Assembly: GCA_014898415.1 (NCBI GenBank)
Contig: RCTD01000009.1
Coordinates: 744,001 to 808,000, forward strand
Length of the DNA stretch: 64,000 nt
Origin: Stromatinia cepivora
Lineage: Eukaryota; Ascomycota; Leotiomycetes; Helotiales; Sclerotiniaceae
Direction: 5' to 3'
Position 1 is the first letter of the stretch. Every line of letters starts with the position of its first letter. The notes beneath the pieces were generated by a model, which had not been told where the DNA came from, searched no databases, and saw nothing but the letters and a program-made list of their open reading frames with translations. The translations under genes and the position numbers were made by a program. Of the stretch, positions 47,480 through 58,264 are shown in pieces.

Positions 47480-48320
47480 GTTAGAGATAGAGCTTTGTGA
47501 AGACTGGGAATCAAAATTTCGGTTCAATAAGGCAAAGATTTATTCAGCAAACCGAAAAGATCAAGCTCTAATCGATCAAACTTTTAATAAATTGTATTAT
47601 CAGTATCGATTAAAATGGACCAAAAAATTGAGCTTTTTTAGTTTCCCAGTATTTATTATATAAAAATATATCATAGACTTTAAGGGTATTGTAAAGAAGA
47701 AAGGTAGAATTATTATCGATATCTATACCTTTAATTATATTATGAATTTAGATATATATTTTATTTCTATTTAAATAAATATAATTGCAGTTATAATAGA
47801 TTATCCTTTTATTTCAATTATTGATTATACAAGCTTTTTCTATCAATAGAAAATCAAGCCAGAATATCAAAAGTATTTTATTATATCATTATATCGTAAT
47901 CAAGAAATATTTATCTGTACTATAATGGGTTTCAGAAATTCACCAGTATATATTCAAAAACGAATTGATAATATTCTCCGATTGGAATAAAGATTCATAT
48001 ACATTTATATTGATGATATAATCATTTTCAATAGATTATTTCCTGAGTATATAGTATACTTCAAACAAATGTTCATTAAGTTTAGAACTGCCAATATAAT
48101 ATTGAATCCTAAAAAATGTTTCTTATCCTATCCCTCGATTGCATTACTTAATCAAAAAATAAATGCATTAAGATTGGTTTCCATAAAGAACAAGCTGGAA
48201 ACTATATAGACTTTAGTATTCCCGCGTACATTGAAATAACTTGAATATTATTTAGAACTGATTAGATACTTATAACAATATATTCCATATTATATTAAAC
48301 TATCTATAGATCTGCAAAAC
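47480..48320 (+). pseudogene. Reverse transcriptase of D
   Basis: Remnants of KIYSANRKDQALIDQ (about 47537-47580), then GRIIIDIYTFNYI near 47705, IIDYTSFFYQ near 47820, and FIYIYIDDIIIFNRLFPEY at about 47993-48050, where both catalytic Asp of the YxDD box are intact. The thumb follows with NIILNPKKCFLSYPSI. Stops are present, but fewer than in A or E. Confidence 0.82.
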
Positions 48321-49080
48321 AGAAAATATAAATTGAATAAAATACTACAGAATTATAAAGAAAATAAATTATCGAAAGCGAAAAGAAAATATAAAGTTGC
48401 TCAAACTCGATTCAAAGATATCACAAAAGAAAAACAAAAATCATTTACGGATCTTCAACAAACCTTTCGAAAATCTTCGATCTTACATTATTTCAATCCA
48501 GATCGAAGATTTTACATCGATATTGATACATTCAAGAATAATATCGAAGGTATAATCTACCACTCCGATATCGATCCTTTAATTCAAAAATCGATGCAAT
48601 CTATTATATTCTTGTTTAGATTAATTATCATTGCCGAAAAGAATTATTGGCCGATAGAATTAAAGATTACAGGTTTATATTAGATAATCTCAAAGATCAA
48701 ACATTTGATAAAATCATTCAAACTTCCAATTATTATTTATATAGATTACTTAATCAATATCTAAATAACAATTCAAATATTTATAAATATATCATCATTA
48801 GTATAATTAAATCCATACTATTTGTATAACTCCGAATATTTATCTAGATTTAGATTTGATATTCGATATAAACCAGGAAAACTCAATATAATCCCTAATA
48901 TATTATCGAAACTATATATCATCGATACAGCAATTCAAAAACAAATTACAAATGCAATCGAACAAATATACAATATATACTCAAAACTAGTATACCTTAT
49001 TATAGTTTTGCAAATCGGAGAAGTATAACTATAGAAACTTAAAACATTGTATATATTGGATCCCAGGATAGCAAAACTGA
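48321..49080 (+). pseudogene. RNase H of D
   Basis: A 116-codon open piece (48333-48683) reads NKILQNYKENKLSKAKRKYK, then FTDLQQTFRKSSILHYFNPD and RRFYIDIDTFKNNIEGIIYH, the connection domain and the start of RNase H (relatives: IDIDAS..G-GA). It is followed by EYLSRFRFDIRYKPGKLNII (48826-48890). Cut by B3 at 49085. Confidence 0.8.
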
Positions 49081-49085
49081 TCAAC

Positions 49086-49235
49086 TGTGACGAATCCAAC
49101 GAGCGTTTAGAGATCAACCTTAGAATTAAAAGCTACAGAGCTAAAGAGAGTGTACTACGAAGCTATATATATGATCGGCTCGGAGCTTAGTACTGTACTA
49201 GCCCGATTGGATGCGATCATATATATCTCGTAATA
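49086..49235 (-). repeat. 3' LTR of B3
   Basis: 150 bp. On the plus strand TGTGACGAATCC to ATCTCGTAATA, followed by the inverted polypurine tract (TTACCCCCC). Confidence 0.93.
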
Positions 49236-49304
49236 TTACCCCCCTCTTCTAAAGAGTTCGCCTCGAATTTACTTTAAATGAATAATTTAAATACAAAATG
49301 ATTA

Positions 49305-50240
49305 TTAATTTTCTTTTAATAAAAATTCCTGATATATAGATTGTATTACAACCAACGAATATACATCTATTGTATTATATACCTCCTTCAAACGATCTTC
49401 AAAATATCGGTTATTGATTATCTCTCCTAGATTCTTATCATCATCGTTTTCGGACTCAATAATCAATATAATAACCGGAATAAGCTTTTATCGATCTCGG
49501 ATTCCTTGATACAGGTTTAGCGGACAGGCTTGTACCCAATAGGAGTTATTTCTATATTGTATACATTTATTTTACTTACACAAAAGAGTTCTTTCAAAAG
49601 AAGAAAATTCGGACGTTCGTACACAGGGTAAAATCAAAATATGATTGGGTTTATCCGATTGGACATCAAAAGGGCTAAGGGCATCAATAATATTAAGATT
49701 ACTAATGTCCATTGGATTATGGTTTCGAAAATAAAATGGATTCTGCAATATATATAGAGCTCTAGGTTTACTAGAGTAAAATGATACAGGGAATTCATTT
49801 GCTATATGAGTAGTTAATTATTATATAATCTGAACAAAATCGGGATAGAAGTGGAAAAGAGAAAGTTATTGAAAAAAACGATTTCTAAAAGTAATATTGA
49901 ATCCATTGCAAAAGGTTGAGATTTTATTCAAATCGGGTTAATTCTGATCTTTAGCTTTGTAAAAAGTTCTTTCGAATTTTGTAATATAGATATATAGAGA
50001 ATCGATTTCTTATTTAAAAATGAATAATTTATCTTCAACTTTTTGAACTTTATTCGGATTATTGTAAACATATATGAATTGATCCAGGATCGTTGTATAA
50101 TCTAAGGGAACGTTTTGATCAAGAAAAGAAAGCTGAGGTAGGATCAAGAAGAGAGAGTTTCGGATGAAAAGGAGTATAAGCAACAAAAGTGTATTCGAGA
50201 ATCAGGGAACATAAAAACAAGATTTCATTTCGTTAATGAA
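49305..50240 (-). pseudogene. Gag of B3, with internal deletion
   Basis: Minus-strand counterpart of the B2 gag (30189-31283). The YNNPNK block and the acidic C-terminal tail are present. The segment between FNPEKF and LFQLSSF of B2 is missing. Stops are fewer than in B2, but the frame is not intact. Confidence 0.72.
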
Positions 50241-50458
50241 TCATTTCGTCATGAAGTTCTACAATTGTAAGGTTTATCGAATTGTAATCTATAATTTAGA
50301 AATTAAGGGTAAGAAAAAAGATAATATTTTCGAATAATATTAAAAAGATTTATATGCAAATGAGAGAGTATAAGTGTATATCTAAACAAAAGTAAGCGGA
50401 GTATATATAAGTATATGTAGATATTATTTCATTTTTTATCTGGAAGAGCTTTTAATAA

Positions 50459-50608
50459 TGTAACGAATTCAACAAGTGTTTAGAGATCAACCTTAGAATT
50501 AAAAGCTACAGAGTTAAAAAGAATGTGTTACGAAGCTATATATATGATCGGCTTGGAGCTTAGTACCGTACTAGCCCGATCGGACGCGATCACGTGTATC
50601 TCGTGACA
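50459..50608 (-). repeat. 5' LTR of B3
   Basis: 150 bp. On the plus strand TGTAACGAATTC to ACGTGTATCTCGTGACA. The outer half keeps all CpG sites of the family. Confidence 0.93.
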
Positions 50609-50613
50609 TCAAC

Positions 50614-51760
50614 AAGATCAAGGAAAATTCAAACTTTGGAATCAATACTGTAGATTTGCCATTCAAATTTAAGCAAGGTATACTCTATATTAAACTAGAT
50701 AGTATATATATTAAAAGAAGATTGGTGGTATCTAAAGATATAGAGGACGAAATGTTCGAATATGCACACGATCAAATCAATTATTTGGATTATAATTATA
50801 TTTACGAAAGGATTTCGGCTAACTTTTATATTTTTAATATTTCAAAAAAACTATAAGTATATCTATATCATTGTTATTAATGTAGAATATTATCAATATT
50901 AAGATATCAATTGTATAAATCTTTACAATCGATTCTAATATTATTATATATCTTTCATATTATTTCAATCGATTTCATTTTGGCATTACCAAAATCTATA
51001 CTAGATTTGTTCGATTATATATTATTTATAATCGATAAGTTATCAAAAACAATTATAATCATTCCAGGAAAATTTATATGGAATATAGTACAGTGGGGAA
51101 ATGTATTAATCTTATATCTACTGGGAATTCTCTGGGATGTTCTGCAGGCTATTATTTCGGATTGAGATAGGAAATTCATATCAAAAGTTTAAAGAGGAAT
51201 AATAGATTCGTTGAATATAAAACTATTGTTTAATATTATTTAATATCTACAAATTAATAATATAAGTAAATATACAAACCAAACAATAAAGATTGTTTTG
51301 AGATATTATTTATCGATAATGGACGATATATCTTTGTGATTAAGGATTTTACCATTTATGATTACAGTTTTGTTGAATTTTACTTCATAAAGGATAGATG
51401 TAGTATTTACAATAATAATATATAATATTAGAATCAAAGAATCGATAGATATTATTATAAATATATTAATGGACTTAATCTATAAGGATTCATCAGAAAG
51501 ATATCAGGATCCTGTTATTTCAAATGGTATATAGATATACCTAATAAAACCAATGAATAATGGAAAATACAATCCAGCAAGAATTGAAGCGATAAATACA
51601 ATCAAATTCACAATTATATTTATAAAACAATATTATGATCGATAATACAAATCTATATTTTTCAATACTGGAGATTATATATCATTGAGATTATACCAAG
51701 ATTACAATATACCAGAAATTGCGAAACGAAATATAAAGATCAAATAGTAATTCGTAGGAC
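50614..51760 (+). pseudogene. Integrase of D
   Basis: A 66-codon open piece (50656-50856) reads RRLVVSKDIEDEMFEYAHDQ and then NYIYERISANFYIFN, the zinc-binding domain with the HD pair of the H-H-C-C motif. An 84-codon piece (50911-51165) reads SIDFILALPKS and LFIIDKLSKTIIIIPGK, then LGILWDVLQAIISD, the catalytic core up to the second Asp region. The rest to 51760 is broken by stops. Confidence 0.8.
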
Positions 51761-51768
51761 CCTTTAAG

Positions 51769-52089
51769 ATGCTAAAAAGGGTTGGACATCTCGTATACAG
51801 AATCGAATTACCTGACGCAATAAAGGTTCATTTAGTCATCAATATTGCGCACCTCGAACCAACCCCAAACCCAACTCAAGATCCTTATCGACATCCCTTC
51901 GCACAAGGAATCTTACAGAATCCTAAATTAATTCCTAAACACATTCTACATAAACAGGAATAATATAAAAAAGAAGAAAGAGTTTTAACAGAATATTTAA
52001 TTCGATTCAAAGGAAGAACAGTGGAATGGGATAAATAGGAGTTAGATAAACGGGTTCCAATAGAAATCATTAAAGCGTTTAAGGAATAG
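51769..52089 (+). pseudogene. C-terminal end of D pol with chromodomain-like block
   Basis: Open for 64 codons (51769-51963): KRVGHLVYRIELPDAIKVHL and INIAHLEPTPNPTQDPYRHP. After one TAA it continues EERVLTEYLIRFKGRTVEWD and ELDKRVPIEIIKAF to 52089. YLIRFKGR..EWDKWE resembles the core of a chromodomain or chromo-like tail. This is the least RIP-mutated coding stretch of D. Confidence 0.75.
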
Positions 52090-52211
52090 AATTATAAATA
52101 TATTTTAACAGACAAATCCAAAAAGGGAGTAATCAGAAGGAGATAACTTTCGCTTTATTTTATTTTTTTTTTGCTATACTTTGGGGCAAAGTATTATTTA
52201 TTAGCGGTATT

Positions 52212-52323
52212 TATTACCAATTAGTCATTAGTTTAGTTTACTAAACGGGAGATCTTACTTTAGGTAGGATTTACCCCATTGCTTCTAATCTTTATTCTTT
52301 TTACATAATACAACTTTGTACCA
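52212..52323 (+). repeat. 3' LTR of D
   Basis: 112-bp partner of 38679-38790, TATTACCAATTAGTC to CTTTGTACCA, followed by TTTGA. Confidence 0.93.
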
Positions 52324-52328
52324 TTTGA

Positions 52329-54330
52329 TCTTTCAATTATTGGAAAACAAAACTTATCGGCTTACCATATAAAATCAAGGTTTATATCGATTATAAGGCC
52401 TTCGAATATTTCATAATTATTAAGATTCTTAATACCCGACAAACTCGTTAAACAGAAATTCTAATCGATTATAATTTCATTATTATATATCGCTTTGGAA
52501 AAGATAACCCTTTCATCGATACTTTAATTCATCGGATCGATAAATTAAATTTTCAAAACCATATCAAGAAGAAAAATCGCTTTTAGTAGTTTATTAAAGA
52601 TAATCAAATTGATATCGAAATTATAAGAAAAGCTTTACAAAAGTATTACCCAGATAAAACAACGATTACTAATATCAATTTGAATGAAATCGTTCCTCAA
52701 TTCGATCTAATTAATTATATTATCGAAGTAAATAAAACTATAGATAGTTTATTAATACTCAGAATATAAGTTATTCAAGATTACAAGTATATATCACTTC
52801 AAAATAACCTTTTGTTTTATAATGATCATTTGATAATACCCGATATCGATAATCTTCGAATTTATCTGATTTGTAAAACCTATAATTCTGTTTCTATTAT
52901 TTATTTTGATATAAACAAAACCTATTTCTTATTATCTTAAAAATACTATTGATCCAGAATGTATAATATTATAGCCAGATATATACACAATTGTTATATT
53001 TATAAATACAATTCTGTTCTATATAATCGTACCCCCGATTTATTATATCCATTTTCGATTTCTAATCGAGTATGATAATATATTATTATGAATTATTGTA
53101 GCTTTAATAAGGATAAATACGGATATAATAACATTTTAATTATTATTGATCGATTGATGAAGCAAATTATCTCTATACCTTATTACAAATCAATTGATGT
53201 TTAAATTTAAATACAATTATATTTCTATTATATATATCGATATTATAGTCCCCTTAATATTATAGTATTAGATTGCAGCCCTTAATTCATATCACAGTTC
53301 TAGAAAGAATTCAGCCAAATCCTAGAAATCGATTTCAAATTATCTATTGTTCATTATCTCCAAATCGATGATCAAATTGAGATCTATAATTAATACTTTT
53401 AATAGCAGTTAAAGTTATTTATTAACTATTATTAAGACGATTAATCAGAATTCCTATTTATAATAGATTATATATAATTTACTCTTCTATACGATTCTTT
53501 AAGAGAACTTATACTCTACAAAACCTTATACAGGTATATACCGAAATATGTATAGGAATGGAAGGAAGATACTAATAAGTTAACAAACGATATAAATATA
53601 TATAATACCCGTATATATATAAAATACAATAGATTAGCTTTCATATAAATAAAAGAAGGTTTATTATATATTCAAGTCAAGATATCGAAATCCATAAATA
53701 TTTATTAACATAAAATCGATTTCGATATCGGAGATTATATATAATTCAATGTAAAAAGTTATCTTATCCAAAAATCATTCAAGAAACTGGATTTCCCAAT
53801 TCAAAGAAAATTCAAAATCATTAATCGATCTAGAAGTTCTTTTAAATTCGGATTTCTGATTATAATAAAGATTCATCCTGTTTTCCCTTTAAATCGATTA
53901 TATAAGATATATAACAATCCTTTTCCTAATCAGATACTCGAATCACTTTTATCTATTAATATAATTGATAATTCGAAATAAGAAATGGAGAAAATTCTAA
54001 TAATAAAAAAAGCACGAAAAACCTTATTATACAGAATCTCGTAGCTTAATAACAATATCGATCTTATCTAATATCCTACTTCAGATTTTAAAATATCATT
54101 ACACCTTCTATACGATTTTCATCTGGTCAATTCAATATTATCTGATCCTTTCAATCGATTAATTGATTGAATAAAGCTTTATAAGAACAGAAAGGATAAT
54201 TATAATCATATAAATAACGATTCACCTATAAAACCAAGGAAAAGAAAAGTGTTCTTCAATACAGCAGACTAGATATTATGATTTTATAATAATATATATA
54301 TATACAATTATAAAAGAATCGAAAACCCAT
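52329..54330 (+). pseudogene. RNase H, integrase and chromodomain of A2
   Basis: A2 resumes after D in the RNase H: ENKTYRLTI-like, then VYIDYKAFEYF near 52380. Integrase: HLIIPDIDNLRIYLI near 52830 and the following core to about 53480, aligned with A1 17900-18760. The C-terminus has IKIHPVFPLNRLYK near 53870 and a chromodomain relic with YRIS and LLYDF near 54030-54120. Many stops. Confidence 0.78.
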
Positions 54331-54928
54331 ACAAATTCAAGGGAATTTGATTATATACATATATAACCCAAGCTCCATATAATAGATAAGCTACCATCAC
54401 CAAAACAATACAAAAACAATATATTTCAAAAAACTCATACCTATAATCATTTCAAAAATTATACAAAAGAAAGCTTAAATATAGTAAAAACGAAATATAA
54501 CATCATCTCTATCGATTTCATTCAATTTAATTGATTTGATCAATTTGATCAATTAATTTAATCGATTTCGGAATTGACTATATTAACCATCCATCATCAT
54601 TATACTATAATTCAACCTTCTTCCATTTTCTATTGAAACTTTTTCCTTTCAAAGATTCCCTAAATCAAGAAGAATACAAATCAATATTAATTTAACCAAT
54701 TGATAAACGATTTAATTGATTTGATCAATTCATTCATCATTTTGATCAATTTGATCGATTAATTTGATCAATTTAATCAATTTCCAATAAATTGATCAAA
54801 TCAATTAAAATGACCAATCTAATTAATTTAAAACTTATAAATCTTTACAAAATCTGGTTTTTAATGAAATAACAATAGAACAAAGGAATGAAACGCTCAA
54901 AAGCGAACTTTTCCAAAGAAAGGGATAA
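54331..54928 (+). other. 3' region of A2 with TTTGATCAATT repeats; empty site of B1
   Basis: Corresponds to A1 19570-19659 joined to 26835-27367. The sequence near 54405-54425 (ACAAAAACAATATATTTC) is the undisturbed form of the place where A1 carries B1 between two AAGGC copies. The repeat words are at 54520-54830. The polypurine tract is reduced to AAAGAAAGGGATAA. Confidence 0.8.
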
Positions 54929-55210
54929 TATCACGAATTGTAAACTATAGAAGACTAACTATATGATACCTTTTATCTCCTATATCAATTTATGAATTGA
55001 TTATCCATATACATATATTACGAATCATATAATTTAATATAATAAAATGGTAACCCTAATAATATATATATACAATTCTGCAGCCTATAAATGGGTATTT
55101 GTATATATATATCTAGTCGCTCCTTACAAGCTATAATTCTTCAATTGTAGATTTTAAAGAACATAATTGACCCTATTTATTCAGCTCTACTACGGCTTTT
55201 GTGCGTCACA
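54929..55210 (+). repeat. 3' LTR of A2
   Basis: 282 bp, TATCACGAATTG to TTTGTGCGTCACA, followed by the GAATC duplication. Confidence 0.93.
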
Positions 55211-55748
55211 GAATCGATCAAATTAATCAAATTTGATCAAAATTGATCAAATTGGTCAAATTTGATCAAAATGATTGGATTTGATCAAAACGGATTTGAC
55301 CGAAATAAACAGAACAGTTAGGGTAATGAAATTAATCAAATCGAATTAATCAATTTCGTATATAATTGATAATTCGTATGAAATGAATAAATAAAGTGGT
55401 TTTTCATAAGAAAATAAATATAGCGAAAAACTCGAAATCGTTTTTAGGTTTTCTTCAAATATATACCCTATATTGTCTAATAAATGTATAATAGATACAG
55501 AATAATTGAATCAAAAAGTGAACTCCAAATTCGCTATTGGATAATTGCTATTCTTGATCCTTCGATTCTTTTGAATTATTTAATAATTAAAAATTTATTT
55601 TTTAACATAAAAATACTTCGTTTTGTAACAAAATACCTTTATTCAATTATAAAGATAAAATCAAAATAAATTTAGAACTCATAATTCTTTATATTAATTC
55701 CTAATATCTGATCTATGATATCATTATGAAATAACAAAAACTGATCAA
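55211..55748 (-). other. Probable 5' continuation of G; TTTGATCAAA-rich start
   Basis: By the A2 target-site duplication this must be the sequence that preceded A2 in the host element G. 55216-55300 is a run of TTTGATCAAA-like words. No gag start, primer binding site or LTR of G could be recognised. The open frames here (55484-55669 plus, 55672-55932 minus) have no recognisable content. Confidence 0.45.
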
Positions 55749-55954
55749 TGTCGGGACAATTGTATACAGGGAAATGAAGTTTATCAATGAATGTAAAACA
55801 CTCTTGATAGTTAATATGTTTTGATTTGCTTAAAGAGTTAGAATCTATAAAGGGTGAAGAACTATATAATGATGTATGCCGAGGCACTAGTGCGAGCACT
55901 AGTGGGCACGTGATCCTTACCATCCTTACCATGCACGTGATTCATATTCCGACA
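55749..55954. repeat. H2: second copy of repeat family H
   Basis: 206 bp, TGTCGGGACAATTG to ATTCCGACA, with 6-bp inverted ends. Same orientation as H1. It is clearly less RIP-mutated than H1 and contains CACTAGTGCGAGCACTAGTG and CACGTGATCC blocks. No direct duplication was found next to it. It could be a solo LTR or, less likely, an LTR of G. Confidence 0.6.
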
Positions 55955-56708
55955 TCAGTATCCTTATATAAAAGTTGATATAAATGAGAAAATAGTCCGG
56001 TATATCCAAGTATCCGATATAATTCAATCCGGTATAAATAAGTTTTACTGTATCTGCCTCGCGAAATCATCTGATGGATTCTTGCCAAATTTCAGAAATC
56101 TGTTAGTCACGATACTTGAAAGTACATAGGTAGTATTCAATGATATTCGTGTAGATACTAGCAGTATTGATAATTAAAGCACTAACTATTAGATAGAGCC
56201 AACTTGTATAGGAGTTAGTCAAGTCATTTTAGATGGGGTCATGAGGTCATCACCAAGTCAGGTACGGTTGTAAGAGGGAGCCTATAGAAGAGAAGAGCAT
56301 GCTTTTTTCCATACATAGATTCAATTTGTCCGATAAGCCTCAACTTAAAATTGTGATACAGTATTAGTCAACTTATATTACCCCACAACCTAATTTCAAT
56401 CTTTCTATATATTCAATATCTACCTTTCGATTTAATTATAAAATCAACCATTAATTATTATAATCCAAAATTTGAATATATTGAAGTTTTATATTTGTAC
56501 TATTCTCCAAAAAAAATTCAAATCCTTATTGCCCTACAATTAATCAATATTTTGTATACTAATCCTTTATTGAAATACAAACTTCAATTCTATTAAATAT
56601 ACTCGCTCCTAATTTATCAAATAATTGTTAATCTAATATATCCCAAACTATTTATAAATAACTCTCTAACCTTTATTTAATATATTCCAATTCGCTTTTG
56701 TTAATTAT
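55955..56708. other. Unique non-coding stretch
   Basis: 55955-56360 has moderate GC and is not visibly RIP-mutated. It does not match other parts of the window and contains no long open frame. 56361-56708 is AT-rich. The last five bases, ATTAT, are the left duplication of the solo LTR. No gene recognised. Confidence 0.6.
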
Positions 56709-56989
56709 TGTGACGCACAAGAGCCGTAGTAGAGCTGAATAAACAGGGTCAATTATGTTCCTTAGAATCTACAACTGAAGAACTATGGCTCGTAAGGAGC
56801 GACTAGATATATATACACAAATACCCATTTGTGGGTTGCGGGTTGTGCGTATGCGTTATTAGGGTTACCATTTTACCATACTAAATCGTATGATTCGTAA
56901 CGCATGCGCACGGATGATCAGCTCATAAATTGATATGGGAGATAAGAGGTATCACGTGGTTAGCCTCCTGTGGTTCACGATTCGTGACA
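56709..56989 (-). repeat. Solo LTR of family A, nearly unmutated, with ATTAT duplication
   Basis: 281 bp. On the plus strand it runs TGTGACGCACAAG to CACGATTCGTGACA, in the orientation of A3. ATTAT lies directly on both sides (56704-56708 and 56990-56994), so it arose by recombination between the two LTRs of a complete insertion. It keeps CpA, CpG and TpG sites that the other five LTRs have lost, so it is the best available reference for the family. Confidence 0.93.
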
Positions 56990-57960
56990 ATTATAATATC
57001 GAAAAATATTTCATATAATCTTACTTTTAAAACTTACCAAATATATTCAATAGAATTAAAACTAAAAAAATAAAGAAACCAATCCTTCAATACTAGAATC
57101 CCTTTTTTGAAATCAATCCTATATTTTGTAAATACAATAAATAAAAATATTATTCTATATAAATTCATATCCTGAATCTAACCTTTCAAAAACAAAACCT
57201 ACCTTAACATCGAGGACCTCAAGATATGAATTAATATTATACTTATATTTTTTACTTTCAAAATCTTTATCCATTATATATAAATTGCTCCTTTCAAGAT
57301 CCCAAAAACCCCTTCAAATTATAATCTTCATATCCTTATTCGTATTATATATTTGAATCATTCTAGATTTCCATTTCTAAACAAAAATACAAAAACACTA
57401 TTCTCCTTTTTTACTCTATTCTTATTTTACAAAGCATTTGTTATTCCATACGATTAATCCCTATTCCTTCACTATCAACCCCCTATATACTAAACACTAT
57501 ACAAACCACTTGAATATATATACTTGAATAAATTCCGATCACTTTTTACACTTCTAATTGATGATTCTATAAATCTTCAAAATCTTCTTAATAATAGAAA
57601 TATTACATTTAAAACCTATAATTACTTTTGTTTATATATAAATTAATTTTAAATATAATCAAATATATCGAACTAATATATATTCCTCTCTTTCTATATA
57701 AAATCTAATTCGAAAAATACAAAATAAATTCATTCCTTCATTGCATAATACATTTTGCTATAAAATATAATAAACAATTTACACTTCGAAATTGAGATCA
57801 ATTATAAGACTAAAACTATTAAAAACCTTATCAACAACTCCGCCACACAAATACAGAATAAAATACCCAAAAACCAGCTCTCTTTCAATATTCAAAATTC
57901 TGGAAGTACATTATAATATTATTAATGAATAAATAATAAAGAGAGTTGAAATTCAATTCA
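56990..57960. other. AT-rich margin of the island without recognisable features
   Basis: No match to the elements above and no convincing frame. The AT content drops near 57960, where the gene-bearing DNA begins. Confidence 0.6.
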
Positions 57961-58264
57961 CGAAATTTACGCGTTTTTAAGGTTTTGGGGTAATATAAGT
58001 GCACGGTTACTGTAGATATCGCATTATTGCATACCGCCGAAAACTAAAAGCAAAAATACAACGATGGAAGGATATCCCTCAAATCCATGCATAGCACCTA
58101 CTAATCCCTGAGTGGTATCCCGTGATATTATCAGCTCCCGTACTATCTTTAAGATCCCCTGCATCAAGTACTTTTTGCGAATTCGACCGACTTTGAGATG
58201 TGAAGATTTTCATGGCCAATCTATTGAGACGATTGAAACATAGAGCTCCATCGTTTCGTTCAAA

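Larger units (their letters stand above)
49086..50608 (-). mobile_element. B3: gag-only LTR element (family B), minus strand, inserted in pol of D
   Basis: 1523 bp. LTRs of 150 bp are at 49086-49235 (3') and 50459-50608 (5'). The TSD is TCAAC at 49081-49085 and 50609-50613. The internal region is 1223 bp against 1376 bp in B2. Most of the difference is a single deletion of about 152 bp near 50139, in the N-terminal part of gag. Confidence 0.95.
38679..52323 (+). mobile_element. D: Ty3/gypsy element, inserted in A2 and containing C2 and B3
   Basis: LTRs of 112 bp are at 38679-38790 and 52212-52323. The TSD is TTTGA at 38674-38678 and 52324-52328. Without C2 and B3 it is about 6.63 kb. Order: primer binding site, gag (split by C2), protease near 46.5 kb, RT near 47.5-48.3 kb, RNase H 48.3-49.0 kb, integrase 50.6-51.7 kb (after B3), and a C-terminal chromodomain-like block 51.97-52.09 kb. 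RIP damage is uneven, and the 3' end of pol is the best preserved part. Confidence 0.94.
34510..55210 (+). mobile_element. A2: Ty3/gypsy chromovirus (family A), containing D, C2 and B3
   Basis: LTRs are at 34510-34795 and 54929-55210. The TSD is GAATC at 34505-34509 and 55211-55215. Without D it is about 7.05 kb, the same as A1. D interrupts it between reverse transcriptase and RNase H (38678/52324). Domain order is as in A1. The region after the chromodomain is uninterrupted and shows the empty site of B1. Confidence 0.95.

Noticed and set aside
1..57960. Bacterial or mitochondrial origin of the AT-rich DNA
   Set aside because: LTR retrotransposons with target-site duplications, RIP-type mutation and contiguous spliced nuclear genes show fungal nuclear DNA.
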